Assembly: GCF_001522545.3 (NCBI RefSeq)
Contig: NC_031773.1
Coordinates: forward strand, 19,974,302 to 20,038,301
Source of the DNA: Parus major
Taxonomy: Eukaryota > Chordata > Aves > Passeriformes > Paridae
Direction of reading: 5' to 3'
DNA length: 64,000 nucleotides
Shown here: positions 1-13,717 of the stretch, piece by piece
How the letters are laid out: each line of letters starts with the position of its first letter
Numbering within the stretch: the stretch's first letter is position 1
The notes under the pieces: generated by a model
The model's input: only the letters and a program-made list of their open reading frames with translations
The model's database searches: none
What the model was told of the DNA's origin: nothing
Translations under genes and position numbers: made by a program

Positions 1-2881
1 AAATTTTAACAAGCAAAGGACAATTACCAAGAAGAATGTATTTGGCCTGTTTCCAGTGTCTTTCTTATCACTTTGTATTGAATATGCAGTAACAAAAATT
101 ACTTAAACTCAGCACATACAAAAATTGACTGAGAATATCACATGCATTTATTCCCCATGCAACTATTCTAATGCCAGGGCAAATATCACAGACAATAATC
201 AAAGGAAAACAGCTTTTATCCTTGTCAATTTGATTACTTATTGCCCATTATAATGTTGATACACAGATTTCAAGTTGTCTGTCATATTAGTTATATAATG
301 CCATTTAATGACCAATATTTAGAAGTTGTTTTGTATATAAATATAAAAATTAAAAGCCACATATATGCAATAATACATACATAGACACATTAAGTTTGTG
401 TTTTTCTTATGCAAAATGCTCATCATAATTATTGCTTTGATGGTTGGCATCTGTCTGTTTTTAAGGGAGCATCTCACAAGGCCCCATCTTTGCAGCTGTG
501 CCAAGTGCAAAGGATTCCTGCACCCAAAGAAGAACCTTCCAAATAATGTAGATGTTTTAAATCTCAAGTCCAGTCGTGTTCTCCAAACAGGGATGTCATG
601 ACAATAAAAAGAGCTGGCAATTATGTCACCAGCAGGCTGAGAAGTGGAATACCCTGAGCTGTTAGCATCCCCACACCACTGTGTGTGGCCAGAGACTGTG
701 CAAGATACAGTGGCAATAACTCATTTTCCTCTGAGAATTGTCTCTCAACTAAGTTTTCATAAGCCACCTGCACTTTTCTGAAAAAATCTCAAGCTTCAGA
801 TTCTGACAAACCACCATTTTCCCAGGAAAAGCTAGATTATTAAAAGAATTATGCTCCTTGCTGTAAGGAGGACAGCTTTGTAAGCTGCTGTTCACTGAGA
901 ACTGTCTAGAATATCATTGCTCTTCGTCAGGATCCCCCACTGGTGTGAAGCACTTTTAGAAGTACTGTATGTCTGAGAACATCAGAGCTCATCAGAGAAC
1001 ATGCAGGAGAATATTTTGGCTCTAAAATGATAATAATAATTATATATTTCTTAAAAAATCAAAGAATGTTTAGTCTTTTTAGTGGACTGTATTGGTTATG
1101 CTGCATGGAAATGTAATTCTTTCCTAGTTACTCAGAGCTGACTGGAAATGAGATAGACAGGGAGCTTTCCTCCTTACTTTTCCCTTCAATCTCAGTCACC
1201 TGAGATTGCTCCCTAAATTCCATGTGTCACTTGTCCCCCTTTCTCACTGTACTTTCTCTACCATACACTAGAAACACAAACACATATATGTATGCATTAC
1301 TTATATCTTGACACACTCCTCCTCGTCCTCCTTCCTCTCCTACCTAGAAGTTATTAGCTGAACATGTCCTTCAAAAATTTCTATTGTTATAACTCCTCTT
1401 AAATGCCAGTCTTATCTTTACAAAACAATATATGTTTCTGCATATGGAAGAGAATCCTAATTTTTTTTTCCTGTTCTTACCAACATTCACCCCAAAATTA
1501 GAGAAGCTGAAGTCAATTATTTTCAACAGTTCATGGCCACATACCTTGCAGAGTATTTTCAAACTCAATTTGAGCAAATTTTCCCTATGCTAGCCCTAAA
1601 AATCAATTTAGTTAACAATATTAAAACTTCTTTTCTGAACATACAATCACATATATTTGCTGCAAGATTATATTTTTGAGGCATTTTATTAGCCTGAGGG
1701 TCTTGTCCACATGCATCTATGTAAGGATTGGGTCTGGGACACCAGGGCACACCTTGCCCCATCCAAATAGGGGCAAAGGTGTTGTGTGATTGCTGTTGAG
1801 TGATTTTACTGCTTACATTGCTGACAGTCAGCAGACATGATTTATCATAGGAGAGTTGTCAGTTTTAGTGAATGTACACGGGTTTTGAAAATATGTAGCT
1901 TGTGGCCAGGCAAATAGCAAAAAATTTTAGCTCAACAATGATTATATAAGCTATCAATAATAAGTTTAGCAATATTCATTATGCAAAAAGATTATGTATG
2001 CTTATGAATGCATCCTAAAGTATGCTTATGAATGCATCCTAAAGTGAACTTCTATTTTTGAACTACATTAAATTATTGAAATTTTGTGACAATCTGATGA
2101 AAAATGTATTACATATATTTGCAACGAGTTAGTGTACTGAGTGACACTAACAAGTAAATGCTGTTCCATGAAAATATTCTATAACTGCAATGATAAAAAT
2201 GTAACTGTCAGAGGCTGCAAAGCAGAGATAGATATAGTAGTCAGCTTTCACAGGCAGCACTCTTTAAACCAAAGGGAACTGCCTTTGGAATATTCACAGA
2301 ATGGTGAAGAAAATGGAATGGGGCTCTGCAATAGAAAAGACCACAGACCACATCTTTCTGCTCTTGCAATATGAGTGGACGTAGATGAGTTTTTCACAAA
2401 GATTTAGCCAGCATTTCAAACAGTAAGCATTGTAAATACGCTACTGTGATAAAATTGCACTCATCACCAAGAGAGCAAGAATTCTTACTTCATTGATGTA
2501 AATATTGTTGTTCCTTTTACCAGCTCCAAAGTTCTGCTTGTCACCATTTTTCCTTTTTTTCCCCTTTTGTTACTAGGCAACATAAGCAAAACTGTTTCAC
2601 ACCAAGAGAGCACCTTATCATTTATTTTAATGGGAAATATCTGTGAACAGAAATAACAGATTTTGCTCTGATATTTTGACGAGTAACATATAAATAAACA
2701 TTTAAGAATTAAGAAAATATTGATTTGTTTTTACCTCTTATATAGAATAAAAACTTATAGCTGTCTTTTTGGCTAGTCTCTAAGCTGAGATCACCAAATC
2801 ACCACTTCTAGGTCACTGTCAACATATCAGCCAGTTTTAAGGGGAGCAATCGGACCAGCTGTGAAAACTCTTGGAAAATTT
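1..2881. other. AT-rich non-coding DNA, no gene seen
   Basis: Reading frames in all six frames stay below about 85 codons and resemble no protein I know. The one structured item is the 24-bp tandem duplication listed separately. No exon-like frame with plausible splice sites and no RNA gene was recognised. Confidence 0.7.
1996..2043. repeat. 24-bp tandem duplication (2 copies)
   Basis: A 24-base unit beginning GTATGCTTATGAATG and ending CATCCTAAA is present twice head to tail, at 1996-2019 and 2020-2043, with no mismatch. Perfect identity suggests a recent slippage or repair duplication. Each unit contains ATGCAT. Confidence 0.95.
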
Positions 2882-3158
2882 CACAGAATCTCATAATTAC
2901 AAAATGGTTAAGTTTGGAAGGGACTTAACCTCTGGGTCATCTGGGTCAGCTGGGTCTGCCCTCCCTGCTCAAGCAGGTTCATCCCAGAGCACACAGCACA
3001 GGATTGTGTCCCGACAGTTCTTTAGTATCTCCAGGGATGGAGACTCCACAGCCTCTCTGGGAAACCTGTTCCAGTGCTTGATCACCTGCACAGTAAAGTT
3101 CTTCCTCATATTCAGGTGGAACTCCCTGTGCATCAGCTTCTGCCCATTGCCTGTTGGA
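2882..3158 (-). mobile_element. CR1 LINE, 5'-truncated 3' end
   Basis: The plus strand reads as the reverse complement of the avian CR1 3' untranslated end. It begins with a decayed CACAGAATCTCA terminal-repeat remnant, then a 'GTTTGGAAGGGACTTAACCT' block, 'CCCTGCTCAAGCAGG', 'CACAGGATTGTGTCC', 'GGAGACTCCACAGCCTCTCT' and 'TTCTTCCTCATATTCAGGTG'. It stops at the 'CCCATTGCC' block. The element therefore lies on the minus strand and has lost everything upstream of its last 280 bases or so, which is usual for CR1. A small CTGGGTC triplication near 2932-2956 replaces part of the consensus. It has no coding capacity; the 100-aa frame across it is a read-through. Confidence 0.95.
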
Positions 3159-5535
3159 ATTTCATGCATTTAAAAAGTAACATCATTAAAGCTAGCTGAT
3201 TCCAAGAGACAATCATCATCCTCTGGTATGACTTAAATGTATTAAATGCCAAGGGCAATTTTACTATTCCTTAACACATAAAGTGCCTGCTGGTATTAGT
3301 TTGGTGAGGAGCTCAGAATACTTCTGTTGTAAAAACATCCAATTTGATGACGGGTTTTTATAGGTTAAGTCACAAGACTTGCAATGAAGGAAAGAATAAT
3401 ATAATATTACAGAAGAAAAAATTAAAATACAGGGTCAAGATATGGAGAGAAATAGAATTTTGAATTTTATCTCAAAATACAGGACCACTTAATTATAGTA
3501 CTTGAATGAATCTTGCAGAGAGCCTAAAAGTTCTCTGTAATAGTGCTGCAGCTCTGTAATACAATGGACCAGGGTAGCTATTTTGCACTTCAGATATTGA
3601 TTATGATGCCATTCACTTAGCCTTTATTCATTCTAAAATATTCTTAACAATAACTAAGCCTGCAGCAAGAATCAACAAGAGGTATAAAGTGCTCTACAAA
3701 GCATCAACATAAGTCTGGCTTCACTAATTTATTGGTCAGCTTATTCTTTTGAGGAGGGGTCTCCCAGACAGCTCATTCCACTGTACAAAGGCAAATTACA
3801 GTGAACCTTTTCCTGCCAATACAAAGAAACCTAGTTCACACTGTTGATTTAGATCAAAAATCAAAGCTGAAATAAATAAATTCACACTGATAGTACTGCC
3901 TAAAAAAGACAAAGCAGGCCATCTTCCCACTCTAAAACTGAGCTGTAGGAGCAATTATCTTTCAGAAGAGACCATCAATATCATTATAAGCCAGACCTTT
4001 TCTATCTGGCATCTTCTCAACACCTCTGCAGGTAAGATGGGAGTTCTTAAAACATCTAGTAGATTTAGCAAAGGTCCAGGTCATGCCGTGCGTTAGCCGT
4101 GATATAATTGATGCAACCTTCTCCTTCTTCCATCTATCTAGATCTTTACCTTTCAAATGTTCCAGAAGATTTTAACTTTGCCTTTATCCTAAGCCCAAAG
4201 CTCCAGTCCTCCTATAGCTCATAATCTTTTCATACATATTTATTGTGCATAAATCCACTATTGACCAATTGACTCACAAAACTACAAAAGATGAATACAC
4301 ATGTATTGGTGATTATGGAAGTCATTGTACTGCTGTTTGAAGGAAATCATGCCAAGAAATCTAGCAATATCTTCTTTCAGTGAAATTGCCCAGATCAAGG
4401 AGTTGAATTAACATCTCCATTCATTTCTTGTTTAATTTCACGCCCTCATTTTACAATAAAGTCATAACAAAGATTTTTTTTTAACAATATAAGTTACTTT
4501 TGCCATTATTTTCTTTCACTAAAAAGCAGAAAGTTTTTCTAAAATGAAAATGATACAGTACCAAGAAGTGAGGTTATATTTTCTATTTTTTAGTTTTCAG
4601 AATGCCCCATTTGTGTGGCTTATCTCACAGAATGTGGAGAAAAGTCTTTTATAAATAATCTCGAAAAATAACACAGCAGTTTCCAAACCTCCCACTCCTG
4701 GAATTTTGGTGAGGTTTATATAATAATATTAATTGGGACAATATGCAAGTGTGCTGGAAGCATTTGTGCTAGTAAAGATGCCTTTGATCTGTAAGAAATA
4801 CAGACCTTGTTAAAGCACACAAACTTTTAACCATTTTCCCATCTAGGTCTCATGAAAGAATTCATCAATGCCTGCTTGAACTGTTAAATGACTAAAATCT
4901 GGAAGATACTGAATCTAATATCTGTTGTGCTTCTTGGAGATATCTGAAAAAGAAGAAACTTAAGGAGAAGTTGCAAACTGAAGGGCTGTGACCACAGTTG
5001 ATGAAACTGGATGAGTGACTTTTGGAAAACTTAGAGAAAACCAGAGAGACACCAGATGGCACAGATCTTAACAGAAACAGAGCTGCTCAGGTCATAAACT
5101 GTTTGCAAGGTTTTGATTCCCAAACAAAGGAATACACTGTTTCCTGCTCTTTGCTCTTACTACACTCTTACTTTACTCTTCTTATTGAAATACACTTTTT
5201 TCACATTCTTTCCTTACTACAGAGAAATACAAGCAACAAAGAACTGATTCTGCCATCTTCTTGCCCTAGTAATCAAACACATAAACAAGGATCCAAATAA
5301 TGGCAAGCACACAAGCCCAAGAGTGGTAAATGACCAATTATATGTACTTGTTCTTTAAAGATTAAAAGAACATGAAAGATATAATCTAAATCAGAAACTA
5401 TATCCCTTAGGTTTGTCAACAAGGCATCTGGAGTGTTGTTACTGGAAAAGCTTGGAAAAAACATGGAAATGAAATATGCAAAAAGATTACTTGAAAGGTA
5501 CAAGCCAATTTAGCTTATTGCCTTTCTTAAAACCC

Positions 5536-5559
5536 AAAAAAAAAAAAAAAAAAAAAAAA
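5536..5559. repeat. Poly-A tract of 24 bases
   Basis: Twenty-four uninterrupted A residues follow AAAACCC and are followed by GATAATTAAAG. Such a tract can be a simple repeat or the tail of a retroposed sequence. The upstream 500 bases show no protein similarity that I recognise. CR1 does not leave poly-A tails, so CR1 would not explain it. Confidence 0.9.
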
Positions 5560-7781
5560 GATAATTAAAGAAAAGGGGTGAAATTAGATTGGTAACCAGT
5601 AACTGTCACTGGCCTTGCCTTATCAGTTTCCAGTAATCCCAGGTTGGCTGCCATGCAAGTGAGAAATCGTGTAATTTCTCTCTGATGTTGGCATTGATGG
5701 GAAACGGCACCCATGAGACAACCTGTTATGTAAACAATGATCTAACCAGAGGTCTCTGGAATAGCAATAGAATGAAAATGAAGATAGGATAAAATAAACC
5801 CCCTGGGTTTTAAAAGATTTTTATTGTGGCTCTACAATGTGAATTTCCACTGTCAAGTTCAGGTTCCATGAAGATTTCCTAAAATGTAGGATTTTAATTT
5901 CTCTCTGCGTCTCCATTGGATTCTCCATACAGTGGGCTATAGAGGATTAGGTGAATGAAGTGTCTCTTGATAGTGCAATGGATTATTAAGAAATGTGTAA
6001 GTAATGGAGATATAGTGTATAGCCAAAACTCAAATTATTGTCATATATTGATTAAGAAACCCTGAGGAATGTGGATGCGCTTGTTTTGGCTAAACCACAA
6101 AAGTGGAGGATGATGGGTCAAATCTTCAAGTAAACAATGTAAGATAAAGTTTGAAAAAAATCTTTCATATCTCTTTTGAATCTATAGTAGCAGGATAGAG
6201 TTAGTAGGCTGGAACAGTTATTTCAGTGCTGATAGAAGCTCAATGATTTCAGAACCATAAGAAGCATGACAAAATTAAGGTTTTTCATCTGGGAAACAGA
6301 AAAAAGTATTTTTTCAGCAGCACTTTGTAAGTTTTTTGTTTTGTTTTTTTTCTTGGTATGTGTCTTTCTTCTTACTATCTGGTTTTGATTTGCAGTGTTA
6401 ATACATCATGAGCAGAAGTAACCGTATTGGCAGAGGGCTTCATCCAAGAAAAACTACAAGTGTTTAGTAATTCCTTATTTTCACATCCGATTTCATATTC
6501 AAGTTATCTACATAAAAGGGATGCCATTTTCTACCAACCAGGTAGTTCAAAGACCTTCTGACAAATGGCAAATAATTTGAAAGCGATCTCCTATTGGAGA
6601 TTTAAATTTAAATAGGCAGAATTTACAATATCTTATATAAAAATTTGATTAAGAAGAGAGTTATACATGGGAATTCAATTCATTTCAATACTCAGGGATT
6701 TGGTAGCTTTTACAGAAAGAAAAAAGTGTACCCATTTGCCTTAGAGGGCTAGTAATAAAATAGATATTCAGATCTAATCAGACTGTTCAAACCCATACCT
6801 TTTCTGTCTAGGAAAGAAAGAACAGATATTTTATGACTGCTCTTTTGAAGAATCAGTGTCACTGTCCTTGTACATTGCCCCTTTAATTGTGTAGAAAGAA
6901 TGTGAAGACCTGAATGGCAAACGTTATTCCTAAATGTGATTTATGTGGGTCAGGGTTAAAATTAATTGTGTGTAAAATTTTACATTGACTTACAGTACTT
7001 TGAGCATTAAGAACTCAAAGGGATCAGTCTACAATCTAGACATCAGTTTTAGAGACTTCAGTGTTTTAGAGTTCTCAAGTATTGCTTTGCTTCTGAAGAG
7101 GTGCCAAGGCATTATCCAGACCTTCCAAGGCAGAAGTTCTATTCTTAAACATTAGAAAAACTGAAAATTTCTGTCACTAAGGCTACACATCTTTCATCAT
7201 TAAAAAAAAAACAAAAAAAATGAATTTTGATAATTTTAATGTTTCATTGAAGAGTAACTTGCTTTCTGTAATTGATAACAGACCTTGCTTCATATAGGTG
7301 AGTTAAGAAGTAAGTCAGAAGTTTCTGTGTTTAAGCCTTTTCTGCCAGTGACCAGTAGCCAAAAGTTTGGCGTCTAACATGTTTAATTACAGATAATCAA
7401 ACTACATGCCTCTTGTCATATCAAGTTTTCAGTAACACAAACCCCACCCTGATTTAACAAGCAAGTTTAAAGTTCTTTCTGATTTTATTTTACAACCAAA
7501 TGCAGCTTTATCACCTCATTCATATTATTCTACTCATACATAACATACTTGGTACTAATTCTTCAGACACATGCATTTCAGGCTGTCACATGCGCTCTCC
7601 TTCTGGAAACCTATATTTAGTCATCAGGCCATAATGTTCATCATTATCATGTTTGAAAGTACACAGGATATAAATTTATCACAACCTCATGAATGTAACT
7701 AATTCCTCACATATTGTACAGAAAAAAATCTGTTTAAGCTTTTCCTGTCTGATGATGAATTTATACACTTTACTGTTCAAA

Positions 7782-7859
7782 ATTCTTCTGACAAGGCTTT
7801 TTATTTATCATAACTTCAATATTCTTCTGACAAGGCTTTTTATTTATCATCACTTCAAT
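7782..7859. repeat. 39-bp tandem duplication (2 copies)
   Basis: A 39-base unit starting ATTCTTCTGACAAGG and ending CACTTCAAT or AACTTCAAT is present at 7782-7820 and 7821-7859. There is one difference (ATCATAACTT versus ATCATCACTT). An A-rich AAATAAAATAAAAC stretch follows directly. Confidence 0.95.
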
Positions 7860-10582
7860 AAATAAAATAAAACAAAACAGCAAACGTGTGGGCCGGTGGT
7901 GGGATGTCATTAATCTGAAAATATTGCTTTTCTTTTGAAAAACTTATTAGCCTAAATTTTCAGTATTTGGAGAGAAAGATGCTGTGTCATAGAACAGCTC
8001 TAGAAGTGTCTTGATTCCAGTACTGACTCTGGACAAATTAGGGGGAGGGGATGGGAAGAAGGAAGGGAAGAGATGAAGCCTAATAATTTCTTTTAAAAGA
8101 AGGAACAGAACAATAAGCATCGTGTCTTAAGGCAGATGAAATATTGAAAGATGTCTTGCTTATATACTAATAGTGCTAACTTTATAATCAGTTCTTAATA
8201 TTAAGCCTCTTTTTTTATTTTATTTGCTACATAGAATTCATGTCTATATTTACTGTAAAAAGAGAATTGAGTTATCTGAAATATCTGCATTTTCTTAGCC
8301 TCAAAATGCTCTCTCATGTGTCCCAAATCTGCCAGCAAAAGTCTTCCACTGCTGTTGTCTTCTAACATAGTTGACACTAATGGTCCAGTCAACTTATCTT
8401 CCAAACAACCTGGTATAAATAAATTAGCAAGCAGTGGGTTCACTTGGAGCTGCAAAGGTACAGCAGCAGAATCCAGGTCTGTCAAGTTGCCAAGGGAGAC
8501 TCGCCCAAGCAGCTCCAGTGCAGTGCTGCAGTGTGACCCTTGCCTGCTCTGTGACCAGGTCTGCTGGGACCAGCTGGTCAGTCCAGCACTAGCTGATCCT
8601 CATACTCAGGAGGGGAAAGACTCATTCCACTGGGGCCCAGCTGCCATTGATCCTAACTGGAAGGCTGAGATATGGCCTTACCTACTCATCTGACCTGTCA
8701 CCCCTTCTCTGCCATCTGCCCATTCATCCTGACAGCTTGGGAGAGAAGTTTCAGATATCTGCAAATATAATGATGTAGTAGCAGCAAAGTTACCAGGTTT
8801 GGAAATCCTATCTCTGTGCAGCTCAAATTCTTAATGTCATAAAATCAGCACTTTAATATTATTACATGAGACTTTCTAATATGCTCTTACAGGAAAATCA
8901 GCCTGGCCAAATCTGCCAAGTATGATTCTGGAAATTTAGGATAAAATCCATATTAGACAAAGTGACCTCTACTTTGAGCATCTCCCAGCAGATAACTTTT
9001 TTACGTCAGGAACAGCACCTACATCAACTCTTAGATTTTTCAATTCCAAATAACTATAGGTTTTTGGTTCTACATGCAGCAGTGTAAAAAGCAGTCTCTA
9101 AAGGAATGCAGTGGAGATTTGACAATCTCTGAACATTGTGGTAAGTGTTTTAAAGTTCCCTTTGCCCTGATGTCTTTGTACATGGCCAGTAGTTACTGGG
9201 TGATATGGAACTCATTTGACATTTGATACTTCTGAGTGCTAGTAAAAATAGCAGCTTTTTGGTTCAGAAGATCAGGTGTCTGCACTGGTGAGTCAGGGGA
9301 TGACACATGCCAGTCAGCTGAAGGACTGGAGGTGGGAGCCTAATTGAGTTGTGCCTAACTGTGTGAATTGCATCAACAATCAAACACCTAAAAATGCGTG
9401 GCCCTGGCAAGGTATGAGGGAGAAAAATGGTGGCTGGGATGGCTTAGTTAGGACAAGTACACCAACCAAAATCAATGTCAAAGAAGGGGAGGGATTGGAG
9501 TTCTTCTCTCCCTCTATTATCAAAAATCAAATTGTATTTGTGTATTTGACACCAAGATGTGGTATCTGTGTAAGGCTGGGATTTCAGCTGCTGTCTTGAG
9601 CTTAGTGTCTAAACTGTCTAATTAGACTTGGCAATAGGGAGAGGAAGGAAGACAGGAACAGAAAGGCAGAAGGATAATAGTTTCCTAGGAAAATTTGCTA
9701 ATACTTACTAGTATCTATTCTTAAGAGAAATGGAAGCATTTTGGGTAAGGAAAAGTTTCTCTGCAGTATTTGATAGTCTGCAGAAATACACAGGAAGATA
9801 ACACAGTTAATGCTTTTGGCTCTTTGATATAGACACTTTCTTGCCTTCTGTTTGAGACTGGTAAGGAAAATATTAAGGTTATCATCTCTAGTAAGGCTGC
9901 ATTTAAAATCAGGACTAGGACAATGTTACTCTAATTCCTGCACTGCAGGCAGAAAAACTGATCAGCACAGATTAGGAGAAGCAATTACCCTAGTGAGAAG
10001 CACCTATTTGGATGGGGAAATTAAATACAGCAAACATAATCTAAGAATACTTCAAATACATTATAGGGCTCATTGAAAGTGCCCAAACCTTATAGCTAGA
10101 TCTGTGCTTAGATTTCTTGAAATAGGCCTGTGTGCCTTTGCCCTTGTCGTCATCCCAACCTGATCTCAGGTACTGTTGTTGCTGGGCATAATTTGGACAT
10201 GAATCAGGCACCACAGGGATGCAAAACTTATGATTATATTCCAAAACTATTATTATCTTCCATGTTATATTATGCAGAATTACGCCAGTTTTCTAGCTTT
10301 ACATGAGAAGGATTAAACTATGTGATGAATAAAAGAAAACAACTCACATGCATCCTTTCCCATCAAATATAGTCACGTTGCCTAGACTTTTCACACTTCC
10401 CTTTCCAAGCAAAAAATTATGTCTGAAAATTCAAAACAGTGCAAAGTTTTGAATTTTACATATCTCTTTTTTTTCCACTAATACTGAGAAAAGGTAATAA
10501 ATTATGAATGCAATGTTTAACCAGGAGGTGGACTATTTAAATAGAAAAAAAGTTCAAAATTATGAAAATTAAAGGTTGAGCT

Positions 10583-10625
10583 CCATTTAAAAATAAATTG
10601 TAGGCATTTTAAAAATAAATTGTTG
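10583..10625. repeat. Imperfect 21/22-bp tandem duplication
   Basis: Two adjacent units of the form CATTT(T)AAAAATAAATTG followed by TAGG or TTGG, at 10583-10603 and 10604-10625, then a third CATTTTT start. The region is AT-rich slippage-type sequence. Confidence 0.8.
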
Positions 10626-11722
10626 GCATTTTTCTCTACTTGATCAACCTTAACAGATCTAAAGAATAAATTGAAAAGGAAAATAAAGTACATCAAAGAT
10701 TCTTAATGAAATTCAACAGTTTGGTGGCTGCTTATATTAATGACTTGAATATATTCAAATTAATACTCAATGGAAATATACATTTCAAGAACTTCCTTTG
10801 GTTTTTCCAAACTAAAATTTTGTTCTGCAGATTTTAGCCATACACTTGAAAATACACAACAATCCAATTCTGTTACATATTTAAGCAGACATGCTGAATT
10901 CAGGAGTGTCTTTGTGTACCTTGTTTTGCCAGAGGAATGTTAGCTTCAACACAGGCAAAAGGTTTTTCACTGCAAAATCATTAACCAGAGCTTAAATTCT
11001 CAGCTCAGTGTATCTGTTTCTTAAACAAAAGATATTGCCCAACAAAAGAAGCAAATGAGACGAGGCCCTGCAAATCAAAGTTGCTCTTCATCTTTTGTGT
11101 GGGAGGACTGCCAAATGAATGTAATTCAACAGCCCATTTGCATCAGCCCAGCTTAAATATCCACTGAGGGAGGCAGGAGTTTGGCAAGCTGTGTCAGCAG
11201 GTTACCTTGCCATTGTGAAAAAGCAAAGCAACAGCATGCTAGACATAATGAGACAAATGTTGTGCATTCAGGTCCCCAAAGTCTTTTCTTGCTAAAGGAG
11301 AAGAAAAGCTTGGCCTGCATTAACATTCTAGATATGCTTCATGTTTACATGGCCCAGTCAATTGCATTTCCTTCACTGAGGTGTTAAAGGTGCATTTAGG
11401 AATACAATAAGTCATGCCTGTCAAGTGATTAAAGTCTTATTTCTTGTATATTGTATGTCATCGTAAAGAACCTGTTAAGAGTATGAGTCATCATGGTCTG
11501 TGATTTATACCACAACTGTAGCAAAAGTGTCTTGGTTCATTTAATGGAAATCAGCTGTAACTCCTTGCAGGTTTCACATGGCATGCATGAGGAGGCCAGG
11601 AAACAGAAGTGACATGGAGGCAGAGGTGAGAGAGACAAAAAATGCATGGTTCTTCAGAACAAGCTTCTCCACAGGAAAAATGGAACACTTGAGCAGTACT
11701 AAAAAAAGGAAATGGTGACTTC

Positions 11723-11753
11723 CACAAGCTTCTACAAGTTTGTAGAAGTTGTG
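11723..11753. repeat. Short inverted repeat (hairpin)
   Basis: CACAAGCTTCTACAA at 11723-11737 pairs with TTGTAGAAGTTGTG at 11740-11753. That leaves one bulged base and a two-base gap, so it is close to a palindrome. A partial third copy, TTGTAGAAGTTTG, follows at 11757. I see no function. Confidence 0.85.
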
Positions 11754-12279
11754 GGTTGTAGAAGTTTGTTTGCAAAGCCTGGAGCATTCCCTAAGAGCTG
11801 CTGAGGAAAACAAATGGGGCAAGGGAACAGGCTGATGAAACGGAAGCAGCCAAGGGAGTGACATGAGGAGTAGGTTCAGTTCTAGGTGCCTGCTGTTGCT
11901 GCTGCCAGCACTGAGGAGGAAAGCTAGCAAGGTGCACAGAACACCTGGCAAGGCCTGGAAGGAGGAACAAGAGGGCAGTGGACAGAGTGCAGACACAGTT
12001 TTGTTACATGTCTGGTTCAGTGAAATAACCTGACCCCTCTCCTTTCTTATAGATTCAGACTCTTCTCTTGCACTGATACACTGCCAGTTGCTGCCATCTG
12101 TCTAAAGGAATATGACAGCAACCTCAATATTTTATTTAGCTCACACAATGGATTCACACCTACATAGGTAGTCATATCATTAGCACTGCTTTCTCCACCA
12201 CCTGTAAGTGGTCTTATGTCCCTTCCTCTGCTAGAGCTGAGAGTAACCCTAAGGCTGATCTAAATTACTGTTCTCCAGA

Positions 12280-12293
12280 GTTGTCATGGTAAC
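12280..12293. promoter_or_regulatory. RFX X-box-like motif
   Basis: GTTGTCATGGTAAC is a near-palindrome with one perfect RFX half-site (GGTAAC) and one near half-site (GTTGTC), spaced as in classical X-boxes. Vertebrate RFX factors bind this form in ciliary and MHC class II genes. Here there is no gene nearby, so the only support is the motif. Confidence 0.45.
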
Positions 12294-13717
12294 AGGAACT
12301 GGCTGAGCAACCCAGGCATTTTATCTTTTCCTTGAACATATTCTGAACGCTACATTTGGAACAGGGATTGCAGCTGTGCCATCCCCATGGGCTTCCTTTC
12401 TCTGGTAGAGTATCATCAGGGTCCCAGATAAATCAAACTTCTGCCTGCTTTACAACATGTGAGTGGCAGATCTCTGCCAACAAGGTTTCCAAAATCTGCT
12501 GAATTTCTTTAGTGGTCAGAACTGTCACTCTACACTTGGTATATCGACAGAAACATTATATTTCAAAATATCCCTTCACTGGAACTTGCTAAACAACTTG
12601 TGGAATTTTAAAAATACACGTTCTCATAAAAATTCAACTTGTGTCAAAACATGCTTTTGTGTTTCCAGAAGTATTCAAATTAATCACTCACTACAGAAGT
12701 GTTTTAAAAGATAAAATAAGTAATTGGTGAAGAAAGGAAACCTTCTGTCAATAATAAAAACCAAAATAATCCGAATTCAGGAACCTTATTTCTGGAGACT
12801 CCTGTTCCTACCATAAAGACATTCTTTGCATGAACTGTAATGTTTATTAATATTGTGCAACATGTGTGTTCCTTCACTTGTAATTTGTCTGTCTTTAAGA
12901 TTATAAAGTATTAAAAAAATAAAGAAAGATGAGCATGGATATCCTGGTTATTTAGACAGTCAGTTCTGTTATTAGAATGGTACTGAATTTGGCAAATGGA
13001 GAACACAGAGCCAGAAGATTCTTCTTAAAGAGAAAAGACCTGCCTGTGGTTTTGCCTTGGATCCTTCACATTGAAGGTTAGAAGGCATGAATGTATCCTT
13101 TGTGGATGAGGCTCTGCTGATCATAAAAATACCCTGTGCTGGATTAGCCTTTAGAGTCTGGGTGGATCAGTGGAGAATGGGTTTAATTTTCCCCATTTAA
13201 CAGATCATTGAAACAGATGGTAGAGAGCTGAGTGGCATATGACTGCAGCTAATGGAGCATTGCCTGTGCAGCTCTACTCCAGATTCTGATCTGATGATTA
13301 AGATATTTGCTGCCTGAAGTGGGTAAGTAGAGAAGAGCCATATACAGTGCCACCCAATTTAGTTTTTAAAGTCAGGGAGCTGGAGCTTGTTATGATAGAC
13401 TTCCCAGCTCATTTTTGCACAGAATACCTCATTTATGGAGAAATAGGTTGGGCCACATTCCTAACACTAGGATTTGATTCCCTTATCATATGTAGTATTT
13501 GTAATATTAGTCAATTCTTCCCATTCATCTAACACATTTCAGCTCCACATTCAAGGATTTGAGTATGTGACTTCTTCCAAATAAAGAGCAATTATCTAAG
13601 AAAATGACAGAACAGGTTATTTTCCTCCTTCATACCAGTAGTAATATAGCCTTTGGTTCCAGTTTCAACAATAGCTTTGCTTCAAAAAGACTTTCATCTC
13701 AATACATGAAATGTATT

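Noticed and set aside
8316..8693. 125-codon plus-strand frame in a GC-richer island
   Set aside because: No recognisable domain, overlapped by a minus-strand frame, and no splice signals that would make it an exon.
11574..11996. 140-codon minus-strand leucine- and serine-rich frame
   Set aside because: Composition is typical of purine-rich sequence read in antisense; no domain recognised.
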